Program-made: the position numbers and the translations under genes
Assembly: GCA_021298575.1 (NCBI GenBank)
Contig: JAJTFM010000020.1
Location: 1-58,099, forward strand
Direction of reading: 5' to 3'
DNA: 58,099 bases
Source of the DNA: Saprospiraceae bacterium
GTDB lineage: Bacteria > Bacteroidota > Bacteroidia > Chitinophagales > Saprospiraceae
Notes under the pieces: generated by a model
Databases searched by the model: none
Told to the model about the DNA's origin: nothing
What the model saw: the letters and a program-made list of their open reading frames with translations, nothing else
Part shown: positions 16,976 to 25,227 of the stretch, piece by piece
Numbering within the stretch: position 1 is the first letter of the stretch
Layout: every line of letters starts with the position of its first letter

Positions 16976-17395
16976 ATGAGACATTACGAAGTCACCTTCA
17001 TCGTAGATCCAGTCCTGTCGGGCGATGAAGTAAAAGCGACAGCGGAACACATCCAGAAAGATTTGAAGCATTTCGGAGCTTCAATTCTTCATGTGGATGA
17101 GGTTGGCCTCCGTCAATTGGCCTACCCGATCAACAAGCGTTCGACGGGTTTTTACTATTGTGTTGAATTTGGCACATTAGAGGCCGACTGGCTGGCAAAA
17201 TTCGAGCTGAACATGAAGCGCAACGAGCGTCTGCTCCGCTTCCTCACCGTGAAGCTCGACAAATACGGCGTAAAATACAACGACGACAAGCGCAATGGCC
17301 GCATTGGTTCCCGTGCCAAGAAAGCGGTTGCTGAAGCTGCTCCGGCTGCCGAAACGGCTGTTTCCGCACCGGGTGTTGTTGATCTTGACGCCTGA
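16976..17395 (+). CDS. rpsF: 30S ribosomal protein S6
   Basis: This 139-residue S6 has the usual fold: MRHYEVTFIVDPVLSGDEV at the start, LRQLAYPINKRSTGFYYCVEF in the middle, MKRNERLLRFLTVKLDKY at the end of the core. A ~35-residue Ala/Lys-rich tail follows the core, as in many Bacteroidota S6 proteins. S6 binds S18 on the 30S platform. It is the first gene of rpsF-rpsR-rplI, all on the plus strand with 36- and 44-bp gaps, the common bacterial order (without ssb or priB). Confidence 0.97.
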   Translation: MRHYEVTFIVDPVLSGDEVKATAEHIQKDLKHFGASILHVDEVGLRQLAYPINKRSTGFYYCVEFGTLEADWLAKFELNMKRNERLLRFLTVKLDKYGVKYNDDKRNGRIGSRAKKAVAEAAPAAETAVSAPGVVDLDA

Positions 17396-17431
17396 TTTCC
17401 TTTTTCTCACTAACATTCAATACTCAGCCAT

Positions 17432-17701
17432 ATGCCAGCTTCAAGAGAAGATGTAAAGTTCCTGAGCAACCCTAAAATCGGTCTCCGGAACAAAAAATAT
17501 TGCCGTTTCCGCAAATTCGGCATCAAGTACATTGACTACAAAGACTCGGATTTCCTCCTCCAGTTCATCAACGAACAGGGCAAGCTTCTGCCACGCCGTA
17601 TCACGGGCAACAGCCTCAAATACCAGCGTCGCGTTTCTACTGCTGTCAAGCGTGCTCGTCACCTGGCTATCCTGCCGTATGTAGCCGATCTGATGAAGTA
17701 A
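17432..17701 (+). CDS. rpsR: 30S ribosomal protein S18
   Basis: This 89-residue S18 carries the signature [36 protein letters not shown] and [13 protein letters not shown]. It is the S6 partner in the small-subunit platform. The length and the start ([10 protein letters not shown]) fit the family. It is the middle gene of the operon. Confidence 0.97.
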   Translation: MPASREDVKFLSNPKIGLRNKKYCRFRKFGIKYIDYKDSDFLLQFINEQGKLLPRRITGNSLKYQRRVSTAVKRARHLAILPYVADLMK

Positions 17702-17745
17702 GCTTCACGGAGGAACCTTTCTCACATTTTCAAAATCTTTGATCA

Positions 17746-18204
17746 ATGAATATTATTCTGCTCGAACATATTGAAAAGGTAGGCGCCAAACATGAAGTCG
17801 TTAAAGTGAAAGACGGCTACGGACGCAACTACCTCATCCCGAAAGGGCTCGCCATTGTGGCGAACAAGCCTAATCTGGCCCGCCTTGATGGTTTGAAAAA
17901 ACAGGCTGCCAAAAAAGAAGGCGCCATCATCGCCGCCAGCAAGGAACTGGCAGCCAAACTGCAGGGCGTAACCCTGAAAATCGCTGCCAAAGCCGGCGAG
18001 TCAGGCCGTCTGTTCGGTTCTGTATCCAGCCAGCACATCGTCAAGGCGCTTGCTGCTCACGGTGTTGACGTGGACAAGCGTATTGTGGAGATGCCGGAAG
18101 ACGTGAAGGAACTTGGAACTTACAAGGCGATTGTCAAATTCCACCCGGAGGTACACGCAGAAGTGGCTTTCGAAGTGGTTTCTGAAGGTGCTGGTGAAGA
18201 GTAA
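17746..18204 (+). CDS. rplI: 50S ribosomal protein L9
   Basis: This 152-residue L9 starts MNIILLEHIEKVGAKHEVVK and has the N-domain motif VKDGYGRNYLIPKGLA. A long central helix (about residues 45-75, Lys/Ala-rich) follows, then the C-domain with RLFGSVSSQHI and V.FHPEVHAEV. It binds 23S rRNA at the base of the L1 stalk. It is the last gene of the operon and is followed by a strong terminator. Confidence 0.97.
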   Translation: MNIILLEHIEKVGAKHEVVKVKDGYGRNYLIPKGLAIVANKPNLARLDGLKKQAAKKEGAIIAASKELAAKLQGVTLKIAAKAGESGRLFGSVSSQHIVKALAAHGVDVDKRIVEMPEDVKELGTYKAIVKFHPEVHAEVAFEVVSEGAGEE

Positions 18205-18225
18205 GTAGCTGCACTGCTTTATAAG

Positions 18226-18257
18226 AATGGGTCGCCCCGGTTTCGGAGCGACCCATT
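18226..18257 (+). terminator. terminator of the rpsF-rpsR-rplI operon
   Basis: The stem AATGGGTCGC / GCGACCCATT, with an inner CCG/CGG helix, is followed by TTGTTTG. It also faces the convergent membrane-protein gene ending at 18278. Confidence 0.8.
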
Positions 18258-18277
18258 TTGTTTGTCCGGGATATAAC

Positions 18278-19051
18278 TCAGCGCCTTTTTCCGAGCTGCA
18301 GATTGACAAAAAAGTTGATGAAAACCCGGTTGTTTATTTCTTCGCTGACAAATATGGGTGCTTTTTGCCCGAATACATCAACCGCTACTCCTATCTCCAG
18401 CGCCTTGACCATTTCGTCGAATGCACCCCAGTCCATGTGGTATGCCAGGGAGGCGTTAATGCCCGGCATGAAAGAAATTTCCCGTAGCCCTCTCGAAAAG
18501 GCGGAAGCCCCCAGAATACGGGTATTGTCGAGGAATACAGAAGCATTTCCTTCCGTATAGCGCTGATGAATAATTCTGAAAGTGGTGCTGTTCTCACCCT
18601 GATAGGCGAGGGCGAGATAATATGGCTTCAGGATACCCAGAGTGGGGCCGATATTATAGCTCATTCCGACGGCGACTCCCCGTTGCCGGGCTTTTTCGGA
18701 ATAGTATCTTTTGGCACCCCAGCCTGCACGAAGTGCCAGAAGCGTATTGGTTTTCCCGTAAACGAAGGGTCTGAACGCACGGCTTACCCTCGGGTCGCTG
18801 TTTTGACGCTGCTCCTTGGGGTGCCTGATTTCGCCAACACTGGCATACCACGTTTTGGTCTTGTAATAGGTGCGCAGGTTGCCGAATTCCATGCCAACAG
18901 ACATATTCCGGTTGGTGGCCAGCCGTGCATTGAATGTGCGTTCGCGGTTATAGATAATGCCGACTTCCTGAGAAGGGGCAATACCGCCCTGCGCTACACA
19001 GACAGATGTAGCGGAAAGCAGAAGCATAACTGGTATCAGTACTCGGCGCAT
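18278..19051 (-). CDS. probable outer-membrane beta-barrel protein
   Basis: The protein is 257 residues from the ATG at 19051, where a signal peptide begins (MRRVLIPVMLLLSATSVCVA). The mature part alternates hydrophobic and polar residues in strands such as MSVGMEFGNLRTYYKTKTWY, LLALRAGWGAKRYYS and VAVGMSYNIGPTLG, and ends in FINFFVNLQLGKRR. This is the pattern of a small outer-membrane barrel. The function is unknown. It is convergent with rplI and lies 34 bp from the stop of the next minus-strand gene, so they may share a transcript. Confidence 0.65.
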   Translation of the reverse strand: MRRVLIPVMLLLSATSVCVAQGGIAPSQEVGIIYNRERTFNARLATNRNMSVGMEFGNLRTYYKTKTWYASVGEIRHPKEQRQNSDPRVSRAFRPFVYGKTNTLLALRAGWGAKRYYSEKARQRGVAVGMSYNIGPTLGILKPYYLALAYQGENSTTFRIIHQRYTEGNASVFLDNTRILGASAFSRGLREISFMPGINASLAYHMDWGAFDEMVKALEIGVAVDVFGQKAPIFVSEEINNRVFINFFVNLQLGKRR

Positions 19052-19085
19052 ATTTGATAATTCAGGTTTCAAAAGTAAGGGAAAA

Positions 19086-21017
19086 TCACTCTCCGTGGTC
19101 CATTCTTTCCAGTAAACGGGATGTGATACGCATGAAATCCATTTCCGTGATGATTCCAACCAGGTCTTTCCCTTTGACAACGGGCAGGCAGCCGATGCGG
19201 TGTTCCCGCATTTTGTTCATTGCTTCCAGGATAGTTGACTCGGGCGTAACAGTTATGGGCTTCTCAATCATAACGTCTTTAACGCATGTCAGCGTCTGTT
19301 GTTCAGCGCCGTGCATCTGGGCGAAGTGCCTGAGCAGGATACGCGATGACACCAGTCCGATCAGTTCGCCCTTATTGTTTTCCACGGGCATGTAGCGGAT
19401 ACGGCGCCAGTCCATAATCTCGGCCACCAGCTCTATCAGGTCGTCGCGCTGAACGGTAAACAGATCTGTTGACATGAATTCCTCGACTTTGATGCGCGAA
19501 GGTCGCCACTTTTCCAGTGCACCTATTACCGACTCGTCCCAGGTATGTACCGGTTTGTTTTCCTGCTGATTTTTGATGATGGCTGCAGTGAGTGCTGCAA
19601 CGGCTTCGTCGTTGGTGACCTCTTTCTTCAGGGCAGTGAACGTACGAAGTGCCCAGCGCGCGCCCGTTTTGTGTTCCCTGGCCCTGGCTTCGATGATGTC
19701 GAGATATCTGGATATATCTTCCGTGCGTACATTCCTTTTTTTAAGTCCCTCTTTGGCCAGCGGCAGAAGTTCTTTGAGAATCAGTTCGGGCACCGGTGTT
19801 TTGGCGTCCTTAAGCCATGAAAAAGTGGTATCTATACCGAATTTGGCTGCTTTCAGGAAGTTGTCACGTGCATCGGCGAAGTCAATATGACGGGTGATAT
19901 CGGGATAATGGTCGCCCATGGCTATCATGGTTCCCAGCCAGAATGCGGCGTTTGCCACTTCATCAACGGTGGTTGGCCCGGCGGGCATCACCCTGTTTTC
20001 TATACGCAGGTGCGGCTTCCCGTTGGGGGATATACCGTAGCAGGGGCGGTTCCAGCGGTAAACCGTCGAATTGTGAATCTGCAGGGCGCGAAGTTTTGGG
20101 GTGATACCCTCCTCGAGCATCTGGAGAGAATCCTCTTCAATGGCACCGGCGAGCAAAACCCTGAAACGGCTGATATCTTCCTTGTAAATTTCGGTGATAT
20201 CTCCCCGGAGCCATCCGGACCCAAAGTTTACGCGTGGCAGGCGCTCGCGCATGTGGTCGTTTGTGGTTCGTGTATCAAGGCTTTGCTGAAACAGGGCGAT
20301 ACGCGTTTCGTGCCACAGGCGCCGCCCGAAAACCAGTGGCGAGTTGGCTGAAATGGCAATCATGGGAGCTGCCAGTACCTGCGCGATATTGTACATCTTC
20401 ACAAATTCGGCGGGTGAGACCTGCAGATGTACCTGAAAACTGGTGTTGCAGGCTTCGAGCAGGGGAGAGTCGTGCTTGACGAGCAGCTCGTCAATACCTT
20501 CCACGCGCAACTCAAAGGAACTGCCGAGCAGGTGTTTCTGAATGGCGGCCATCAGGGCGAAATAGCGGTCTTTTGGCGTGAGATTGTGCATCTCCAGATC
20601 ATACTTTCGCAGGGTGGGCAAAATACCGCACAGCACGAGACTGGCATCGAATTCGTCGAGTACAGTCTGTATTTCCTTCAGATACCGGAGGTTTTCAGCC
20701 TCCATCTGACTCAGACAATCGCCGCTAAATTCTCTGGGCGACAAATTGGTCTCCAGGTTGAATTTAGCCAGTTCCGTTACACACCAGGGCTTGTCATCGC
20801 CAAGTCTGGCAAGTACCTCCATATTGATGGTGGCCGGCTTCATGGTCTGTTTGTCAACGATGCACATTTCCTGTTCTGCACCTATACGAACGATATCCGA
20901 CTCAAACCAGTCATTCCTGAGCATATACTGAAAAGCCTGTACGTCGTCGAGCAGACTCCTTACGAAACGCTGCATTTCATTGGCAGATGCCGCCGTTGAG
21001 ACTTTCTGAAATCCCAT
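19086..21017 (-). CDS. glutamate-cysteine ligase-like (GCS2) enzyme fused to two CBS domains
   Basis: The protein is 643 residues. Residues ~1-500 resemble the GCS2/GshA-like carboxylate-amine ligase fold (IGAEQEMCIVDKQTMKP, ETNLSPREFSGDCL, LEACNTSFQVHLQV, HLRIENRVMPAGPTTVDEV). Residues ~515-640 hold a CBS pair (EEFMSTDLFTVQRDDLIELV and VKDVMIEKPITVTPESTILE, ending GIITEMDFMRI). GCS enzymes join glutamate and cysteine. CBS pairs bind adenosine nucleotides and usually regulate, so this enzyme may sense energy or SAM state. The true substrate is not certain. No gshB lies beside it, though a separate ATP-grasp gene is at 25228. Confidence 0.75.
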   Translation of the reverse strand: MGFQKVSTAASANEMQRFVRSLLDDVQAFQYMLRNDWFESDIVRIGAEQEMCIVDKQTMKPATINMEVLARLGDDKPWCVTELAKFNLETNLSPREFSGDCLSQMEAENLRYLKEIQTVLDEFDASLVLCGILPTLRKYDLEMHNLTPKDRYFALMAAIQKHLLGSSFELRVEGIDELLVKHDSPLLEACNTSFQVHLQVSPAEFVKMYNIAQVLAAPMIAISANSPLVFGRRLWHETRIALFQQSLDTRTTNDHMRERLPRVNFGSGWLRGDITEIYKEDISRFRVLLAGAIEEDSLQMLEEGITPKLRALQIHNSTVYRWNRPCYGISPNGKPHLRIENRVMPAGPTTVDEVANAAFWLGTMIAMGDHYPDITRHIDFADARDNFLKAAKFGIDTTFSWLKDAKTPVPELILKELLPLAKEGLKKRNVRTEDISRYLDIIEARAREHKTGARWALRTFTALKKEVTNDEAVAALTAAIIKNQQENKPVHTWDESVIGALEKWRPSRIKVEEFMSTDLFTVQRDDLIELVAEIMDWRRIRYMPVENNKGELIGLVSSRILLRHFAQMHGAEQQTLTCVKDVMIEKPITVTPESTILEAMNKMREHRIGCLPVVKGKDLVGIITEMDFMRITSRLLERMDHGE

Positions 21018-21083
21018 AAAATGTTGTTATTTAATAGTACATCGTCAAATTAAAGTGCCAAAATATTGAATTCAATGCTATAA

Positions 21084-21743
21084 ATGTTATCTTCGTCAAA
21101 AAAACATCCGACTATTTTATTTTATAGCTATTTTTGTCGTGAAGTGAAGGAATCTATTGAACATTTAACGCGAGAACCGCATATCGCGGATATTATTCGG
21201 GTGGTTGGCGAAATTGAGGCAAAACCGTCTGGAGGCTTGTATATTGACCTTTTGGAGTCAATCATATCGCAGCAGTTGAGTGTGAAAGCCTCTGAAACAA
21301 TCTTCCGGCGTTTCCTGTTACTTTTCGACAACGGTTATCCTGACGTCTCTGTATTGTCCCTGATGACGCCGGAGCAGCTCCGGTTGGCTGGTGTGTCACA
21401 ACAAAAAGCGCAATATATTCTCAGTGCAGCACGCTTCGCGAAAGAGCATAATCTGGAGCAAAAACGTTGGGATGACATGCCTGATGAAGAAATTATTCAG
21501 TTCCTGACTCAAATAGACGGCGTTGGTCGCTGGACGGTAGAGATGTTGCTTATTTTTTCTCTCCGCCGGCAGGATGTTTTTCCTGTGGATGATCTGGGTA
21601 TCAGACGTTCCATGGTCCGTTTGTTCGGGCTTCAGGAAAGTGGGCGTGAACTAAAAAAGAGAATGATACAGCTTGCAGAGGCATGGCGCCCATGGCGTAC
21701 CACGGCCAGTCTGTATCTGTGGAGATGGAAAGGCCAATTTTGA
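21084..21743 (+). CDS. AlkA-like DNA-3-methyladenine glycosylase (HhH-GPD)
   Basis: This 219-residue base-excision repair enzyme has SIISQQLSVKASETIFRRF near residue 60 and a helix-hairpin-helix at residues ~141-163 (LTQIDGVGRWTVEMLL). The catalytic Asp is in FPVDDLGIRR (169/170). It should flip out and cut 3-methyladenine and similar alkylated bases. The N-terminal TBP-like domain of E. coli AlkA is absent; this is the short form. The start is uncertain: the first 20 residues are atypical, and a GTG at 21141 is an alternative. Confidence 0.85.
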   Translation: MLSSSKKHPTILFYSYFCREVKESIEHLTREPHIADIIRVVGEIEAKPSGGLYIDLLESIISQQLSVKASETIFRRFLLLFDNGYPDVSVLSLMTPEQLRLAGVSQQKAQYILSAARFAKEHNLEQKRWDDMPDEEIIQFLTQIDGVGRWTVEMLLIFSLRRQDVFPVDDLGIRRSMVRLFGLQESGRELKKRMIQLAEAWRPWRTTASLYLWRWKGQF

Positions 21744-21842
21744 GAGCCTTTTCTTCCTGTCAACAAAGAAGCATTTGCCGGGTTTTACTTCAGCAGGATA
21801 ATCCGGCCATTTTACACCTAAAGCGATTTTCATCGAGTCTTT

Positions 21843-23003
21843 ATGAAGGATCAGTCATTATTAGTGCGTTATCCAATCGGAATGTTTGAGTACGGGAAAG
21901 AGTACTCCAATCTGGATACGCTCAGACACATCAGGGAGATAGCGGATCTTCCGAAAAAATTGAAAAAAATTGTCAAAAAACTCCGTGAGGGTGCACTTGA
22001 CAAAACCTATCGTCAGCATGGCTGGACGGTAAGGCAGGTCGTGCATCACCTCGCCGACAGCCATATCAACGCTTATGTTCGTATGAAACTGGCGGTTACC
22101 GAAAACGCTCCGATTGTAAAACCGTATGAAGAACAGTTGTGGGCCGAAACGGAAGACGGGAAGCATGGCTCTGCCGGTATGTCGCTCAAATTGTTGTCCG
22201 CTCTGCACAAGCGCTGGGTATTCTTTCTGAGTCACTTGTCCGATGAAGATCTTGACAAAGTGTATTACAATCCTTCCAGCAAGCGTACTATTCAACTGAG
22301 AGAGGCTATCGCGCTCTATGCCTGGCATGGTAAACATCACCTTGCACATGTGAAACTGGTGGCCGATGGCAACAAAAAACATCAGGCAGGCGATACTGAT
22401 GTAGTGGAGGTAAAAGCCAAAAGAATGCCAAAATCCGGAAATGCAGGCACCGTAACCGGCAAGGTTGTGAAGGAGGCATCCGGGGAAACCGAAGCGCCGA
22501 AGCGCAGAGGTCGTCCGCCACTCACCAAGCCCGCCGCCAAACCGGTAAGGCAGAAAAAAGGTACTAAGGTTGTTATTGATAGTGTGCAGGATACCGTATC
22601 CACTACGGCAGAGGAAGTTGTTGTTGAAAAGACAGCAGTCGCAGCCACTGCCGGAAAAACTGCCAAAACTCGTACCGCGAAGTCTGCCAGAGTTGAGGAA
22701 GCGTCTTCAGACAAGCCGAGGCGCGGTCGTCCTGCGGTGAAGAAGTCTGCTTCGGAGGCTGTTGTTGTACCTCCTTCGAATGTTGAGGAAGCGTCTTCAG
22801 ACAAGCCGAGGCGTGGTCGTCCTGCGGTGAAGAAGTCTGCTTCGGAGGCTGTTGTTGTACCTCCTTCGAATGTTGAGGAAGCGTCTTCAGACAAGCCGAG
22901 GCGCGGTCGTCCTGCGGTGAAGAAGGCGGCTACCCCGGAAAAACCCAAACGCAGTCGCCGGACGCCCGAGGAAATTGCTGCAGCGAAAGAGAAAAAGGGA
23001 TAG
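21843..23003 (+). CDS. DinB/YfiT-type thiol transferase with an AT-hook tail
   Basis: This 386-residue protein has two unlike halves. Residues 1-175 match the DinB_2/YfiT family (RYPIG start, GWTVRQVVHHLADSHINAYV, YAWHGKHHLAHVKLV). His69, His162 and His166 are the likely metal ligands. YfiT/BstA proteins transfer bacillithiol or act as metal-dependent hydrolases. Residues ~185-386 are a basic, low-complexity tail with four AT-hook cores (RRGRPP at 221-226, PRRGRP at 292-297, 322-327 and 352-357), like bacterial histone-H1-like proteins. The last three hooks sit in near-identical 90-bp repeats (22692-22925). Nothing breaks the frame between the halves. A DNA-binding tail on a thiol transferase is unusual. 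Confidence 0.75.
   Translation: MKDQSLLVRYPIGMFEYGKEYSNLDTLRHIREIADLPKKLKKIVKKLREGALDKTYRQHGWTVRQVVHHLADSHINAYVRMKLAVTENAPIVKPYEEQLWAETEDGKHGSAGMSLKLLSALHKRWVFFLSHLSDEDLDKVYYNPSSKRTIQLREAIALYAWHGKHHLAHVKLVADGNKKHQAGDTDVVEVKAKRMPKSGNAGTVTGKVVKEASGETEAPKRRGRPPLTKPAAKPVRQKKGTKVVIDSVQDTVSTTAEEVVVEKTAVAATAGKTAKTRTAKSARVEEASSDKPRRGRPAVKKSASEAVVVPPSNVEEASSDKPRRGRPAVKKSASEAVVVPPSNVEEASSDKPRRGRPAVKKAATPEKPKRSRRTPEEIAAAKEKKG
22692..22925 (+). repeat. in-frame 90-bp tandem repeat coding for AT hooks
   Basis: Units start at 22692, 22782 and 22872; the last is cut after 54 bp. The first two differ at one position (CGCGG/CGTGG). Each codes 30 residues with one PRRGRPAVKK hook. Near identity implies recent expansion, and copy number may vary between strains. 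Confidence 0.9.
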
Positions 23004-23005
23004 GC

Positions 23006-23892
23006 GTGGCGACAACAGGTCGAGTTATTGGTCGGGTTGACGGTAGTCGTCCTGGTCCGCTCGTTGTAGTGACTGCAGCCATACATGGAAATGAGCCTGC
23101 GGGCGTGCATGCGCTCAGCGATGTTTTGGAAATTTGCAGGCTTTCAGTCGCGGACTGCGTTTTATGGATCGCGATTTTAACCGGATGTGGACGCGTGCCG
23201 ATGTGGACCGGGTACTTTTTCACGGGGAAGAGCATGTTTCCGGGGAAGAGTTGGAGTTGTTTCAGTTGTACAAGCTCATTTCAGAAACAATCAGGGAGGT
23301 AAGGCCTACTTCGGTTTATTTCCTTGATTTGCATACCACCTCTGCCGGCGGGGGCCTATTTTGCATACCCACAGATGAATCGGGTAGTCTGGAGTTCAGC
23401 AAAACCCTGCAGGCGCCTGTCATTCTGGGGATATTCGACAAGGTACAGGGCACCCTGCTTCGTTTTGCTGCTGATGGTCATTTCAACCGGGGAATGGCAG
23501 ACACACCTGTTTATGGTGCTGCTTTCGAGGCTGGTCAGCACGACGATCCGTTGTCGGTCAGCCGTTCTGTGAGTGCTATTTTCCACACCCTTCACCGTGC
23601 TGGCTGTACAATTGACTCCCGCATGACGAATCCGGAGGAGGCTATGCTCAGGGGGTATCTTTCCGGGTTACCCCGGGTTGTGCGTTTGTTGTACGTTCAC
23701 CATATACAATCCGGAGATCATTTTGTGATGCGCCCCGGGTATGAGAATTTCCAGGCTATAAAAGCGGGAGAGCACCTGGCCGACGATATACGCGGGCAGG
23801 TGCTCTCACCGTATTCAGGCATGATACTTATGCCATTATATCAGCCGCAGGGCAGCGACGGATTTTTCCTTGTGAAGGAAGAAGATCAATAG
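23006..23892 (+). pseudogene. aspartoacylase/succinylglutamate-desuccinylase-family gene with internal deletion
   Basis: Frame 1 from the GTG at 23006 codes GRVIGRVDGSRPGPLVVVTA and the zinc motif AAIHGNEPAGVHAL, then leaves the family pattern after SDVLE. From about 23125 another frame resumes exactly at the conserved GNLQAFSRGLRFMDRDFNRM and runs to 23892 through FLDLHTTSAGG and an intact C-terminal domain. Family members have some 15-20 residues between these blocks, so a short piece is missing and the frame is shifted. The catalytic HGNE, DRDFNR and DLHTTS motifs survive but are split. Either the gene is inactive or the sequence has an assembly fault. It begins 2 bp after the DinB-AT-hook gene and overlaps the convergent recA by 7 bp. 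Confidence 0.8.
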
Positions 23893-24965
23893 TCGTCGTC
23901 TCCGTCTTCGGCAATTTCCAGCGGCGGGAGAGACGCCCCGGCTTTTCCGGTTGGGGCGACTGAGCCAGCGAGGATATGATCCTTGATTTTCTTTTCGATT
24001 TCCAGCGCTGTTTCCGGGTTGTCGAGCATGAATTGCTTGGCTGCTTCTGCTCCCTGAGCAATTTTTGCTCCGCCGTAGCTGTACCATGCTCCGCTCTTCT
24101 GTATAATATCAAAGCTGGCGCCGAGCGAGACAATTTCTCCTGCCTTGGAGATACCTTCACCGAACACAATATCGAATTCGGCGATACGGAATGGCGGGGC
24201 GAGTTTGTTTTTAACAATTTTCACTTTCACCTGATTGCCCACTACATTTCCTTCCTTGTCCTTGATAGCGGCGCCACTTTTTCGGATATCGAGGCGTAGC
24301 GATGCGTAGAACTTGAGTGCATTACCACCGGTGGTAGTTTCGGGGTTTCCGAACATCACACCGATTTTTTCGCGCAACTGGTTGATAAAGATACAGCAGC
24401 AGCCTGTGCGACCAATGGTGGCGGTGAGTTTCCGCATGGCCTGGCTCATAAGCCTTGCCTGAAGACCCATTTTTGAGTCGCCCATTTCCCCTTCGATTTC
24501 AGAGCGGGGTACGAGCGCCGCAACAGAGTCCACAACGAGAATATCCACAGCACCGGAGCGGATAAGATTTTCTGCGATTTCGAGGGCTTGTTCACCGTTA
24601 TCCGGCTGGGAAATCAGGAGATTATTGACATCCACGCCGAGCGCTTCCGCGTAAAAGCGGTCGAACGCGTGTTCGGCGTCCACGATGGCTGCGATACCGC
24701 CTTTTTTCTGACATTCGGCGATTGCGTGGATGGCAAGAGTTGTTTTACCGGAAGATTCAGGACCGTATATTTCAACAATACGTCCTTTGGGGTAACCGCC
24801 ACAACCCAGTGCTATATCGAGTCCGATGGATCCGGTGGGAATTACCTCTACTTCAATAGCCTGTTTGTCGCCCAGGCGCATTACCGTGCCGCGACCGTAG
24901 GTTTTGTCGAGCCTGTCAATGGTTGACTGGAGGGTTTTTAGTCGTTGGTCTTTATCTTCTGCCAT
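23886..24965 (-). CDS. recA: recombinase RecA
   Basis: This is a 359-residue RecA with Walker [10 protein letters not shown] (residues 68-76), [19 protein letters not shown], the [19 protein letters not shown] block, the L2 loop [20 protein letters not shown] and [14 protein letters not shown]. The C-terminal tail is acidic (DGDDDY), as usual. It forms filaments on single-stranded DNA, exchanges strands and triggers SOS. The start [12 protein letters not shown] fits the family. A TAATTTTG at 25019-25026 on this strand is a likely -7 box. No recX is adjacent. Confidence 0.98.
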   Translation of the reverse strand: MAEDKDQRLKTLQSTIDRLDKTYGRGTVMRLGDKQAIEVEVIPTGSIGLDIALGCGGYPKGRIVEIYGPESSGKTTLAIHAIAECQKKGGIAAIVDAEHAFDRFYAEALGVDVNNLLISQPDNGEQALEIAENLIRSGAVDILVVDSVAALVPRSEIEGEMGDSKMGLQARLMSQAMRKLTATIGRTGCCCIFINQLREKIGVMFGNPETTTGGNALKFYASLRLDIRKSGAAIKDKEGNVVGNQVKVKIVKNKLAPPFRIAEFDIVFGEGISKAGEIVSLGASFDIIQKSGAWYSYGGAKIAQGAEAAKQFMLDNPETALEIEKKIKDHILAGSVAPTGKAGASLPPLEIAEDGDDDY

Positions 24966-25018
24966 GCTGTTAATTGGTTACGATAAGTGAAAAAATGGTG
25001 TTTCGGAGAAATTCAGGG

Positions 25019-25026
25019 CAAAATTA
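25019..25026 (-). promoter_or_regulatory. -7 box before recA
   Basis: On the minus strand the sequence reads TAATTTTG, a perfect TAnnTTTG, 53 bp before the recA ATG. No clean TTG lies 20 bp further up, so only the -7 element is supported. Confidence 0.45.
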
Positions 25027-25227
25027 AACAAAGTGTTTGTTTTTTAAAACATTTTGGAGCAAAAATTTTTGCTTTTGTTTTATGTTTTTTACAAAAACCT
25101 GATAATCAGCATAATAGAATTTTATTTGCATAGTGGTGGTTCTATGCTTTACAATCCTCAACTGAATTTCAATATAAAATTAAAGGTATTTACTTTATAT
25201 ATGCAAGTCCGGGTAGTGATTTTATTT

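Noticed and set aside
22382-23110. Long minus-strand ORF opposite the AT-hook tail
   Set aside because: It is a shadow of the repeated plus-strand tail (FFTAGRPRLGLSEDASSTFEG repeats) with no independent support.
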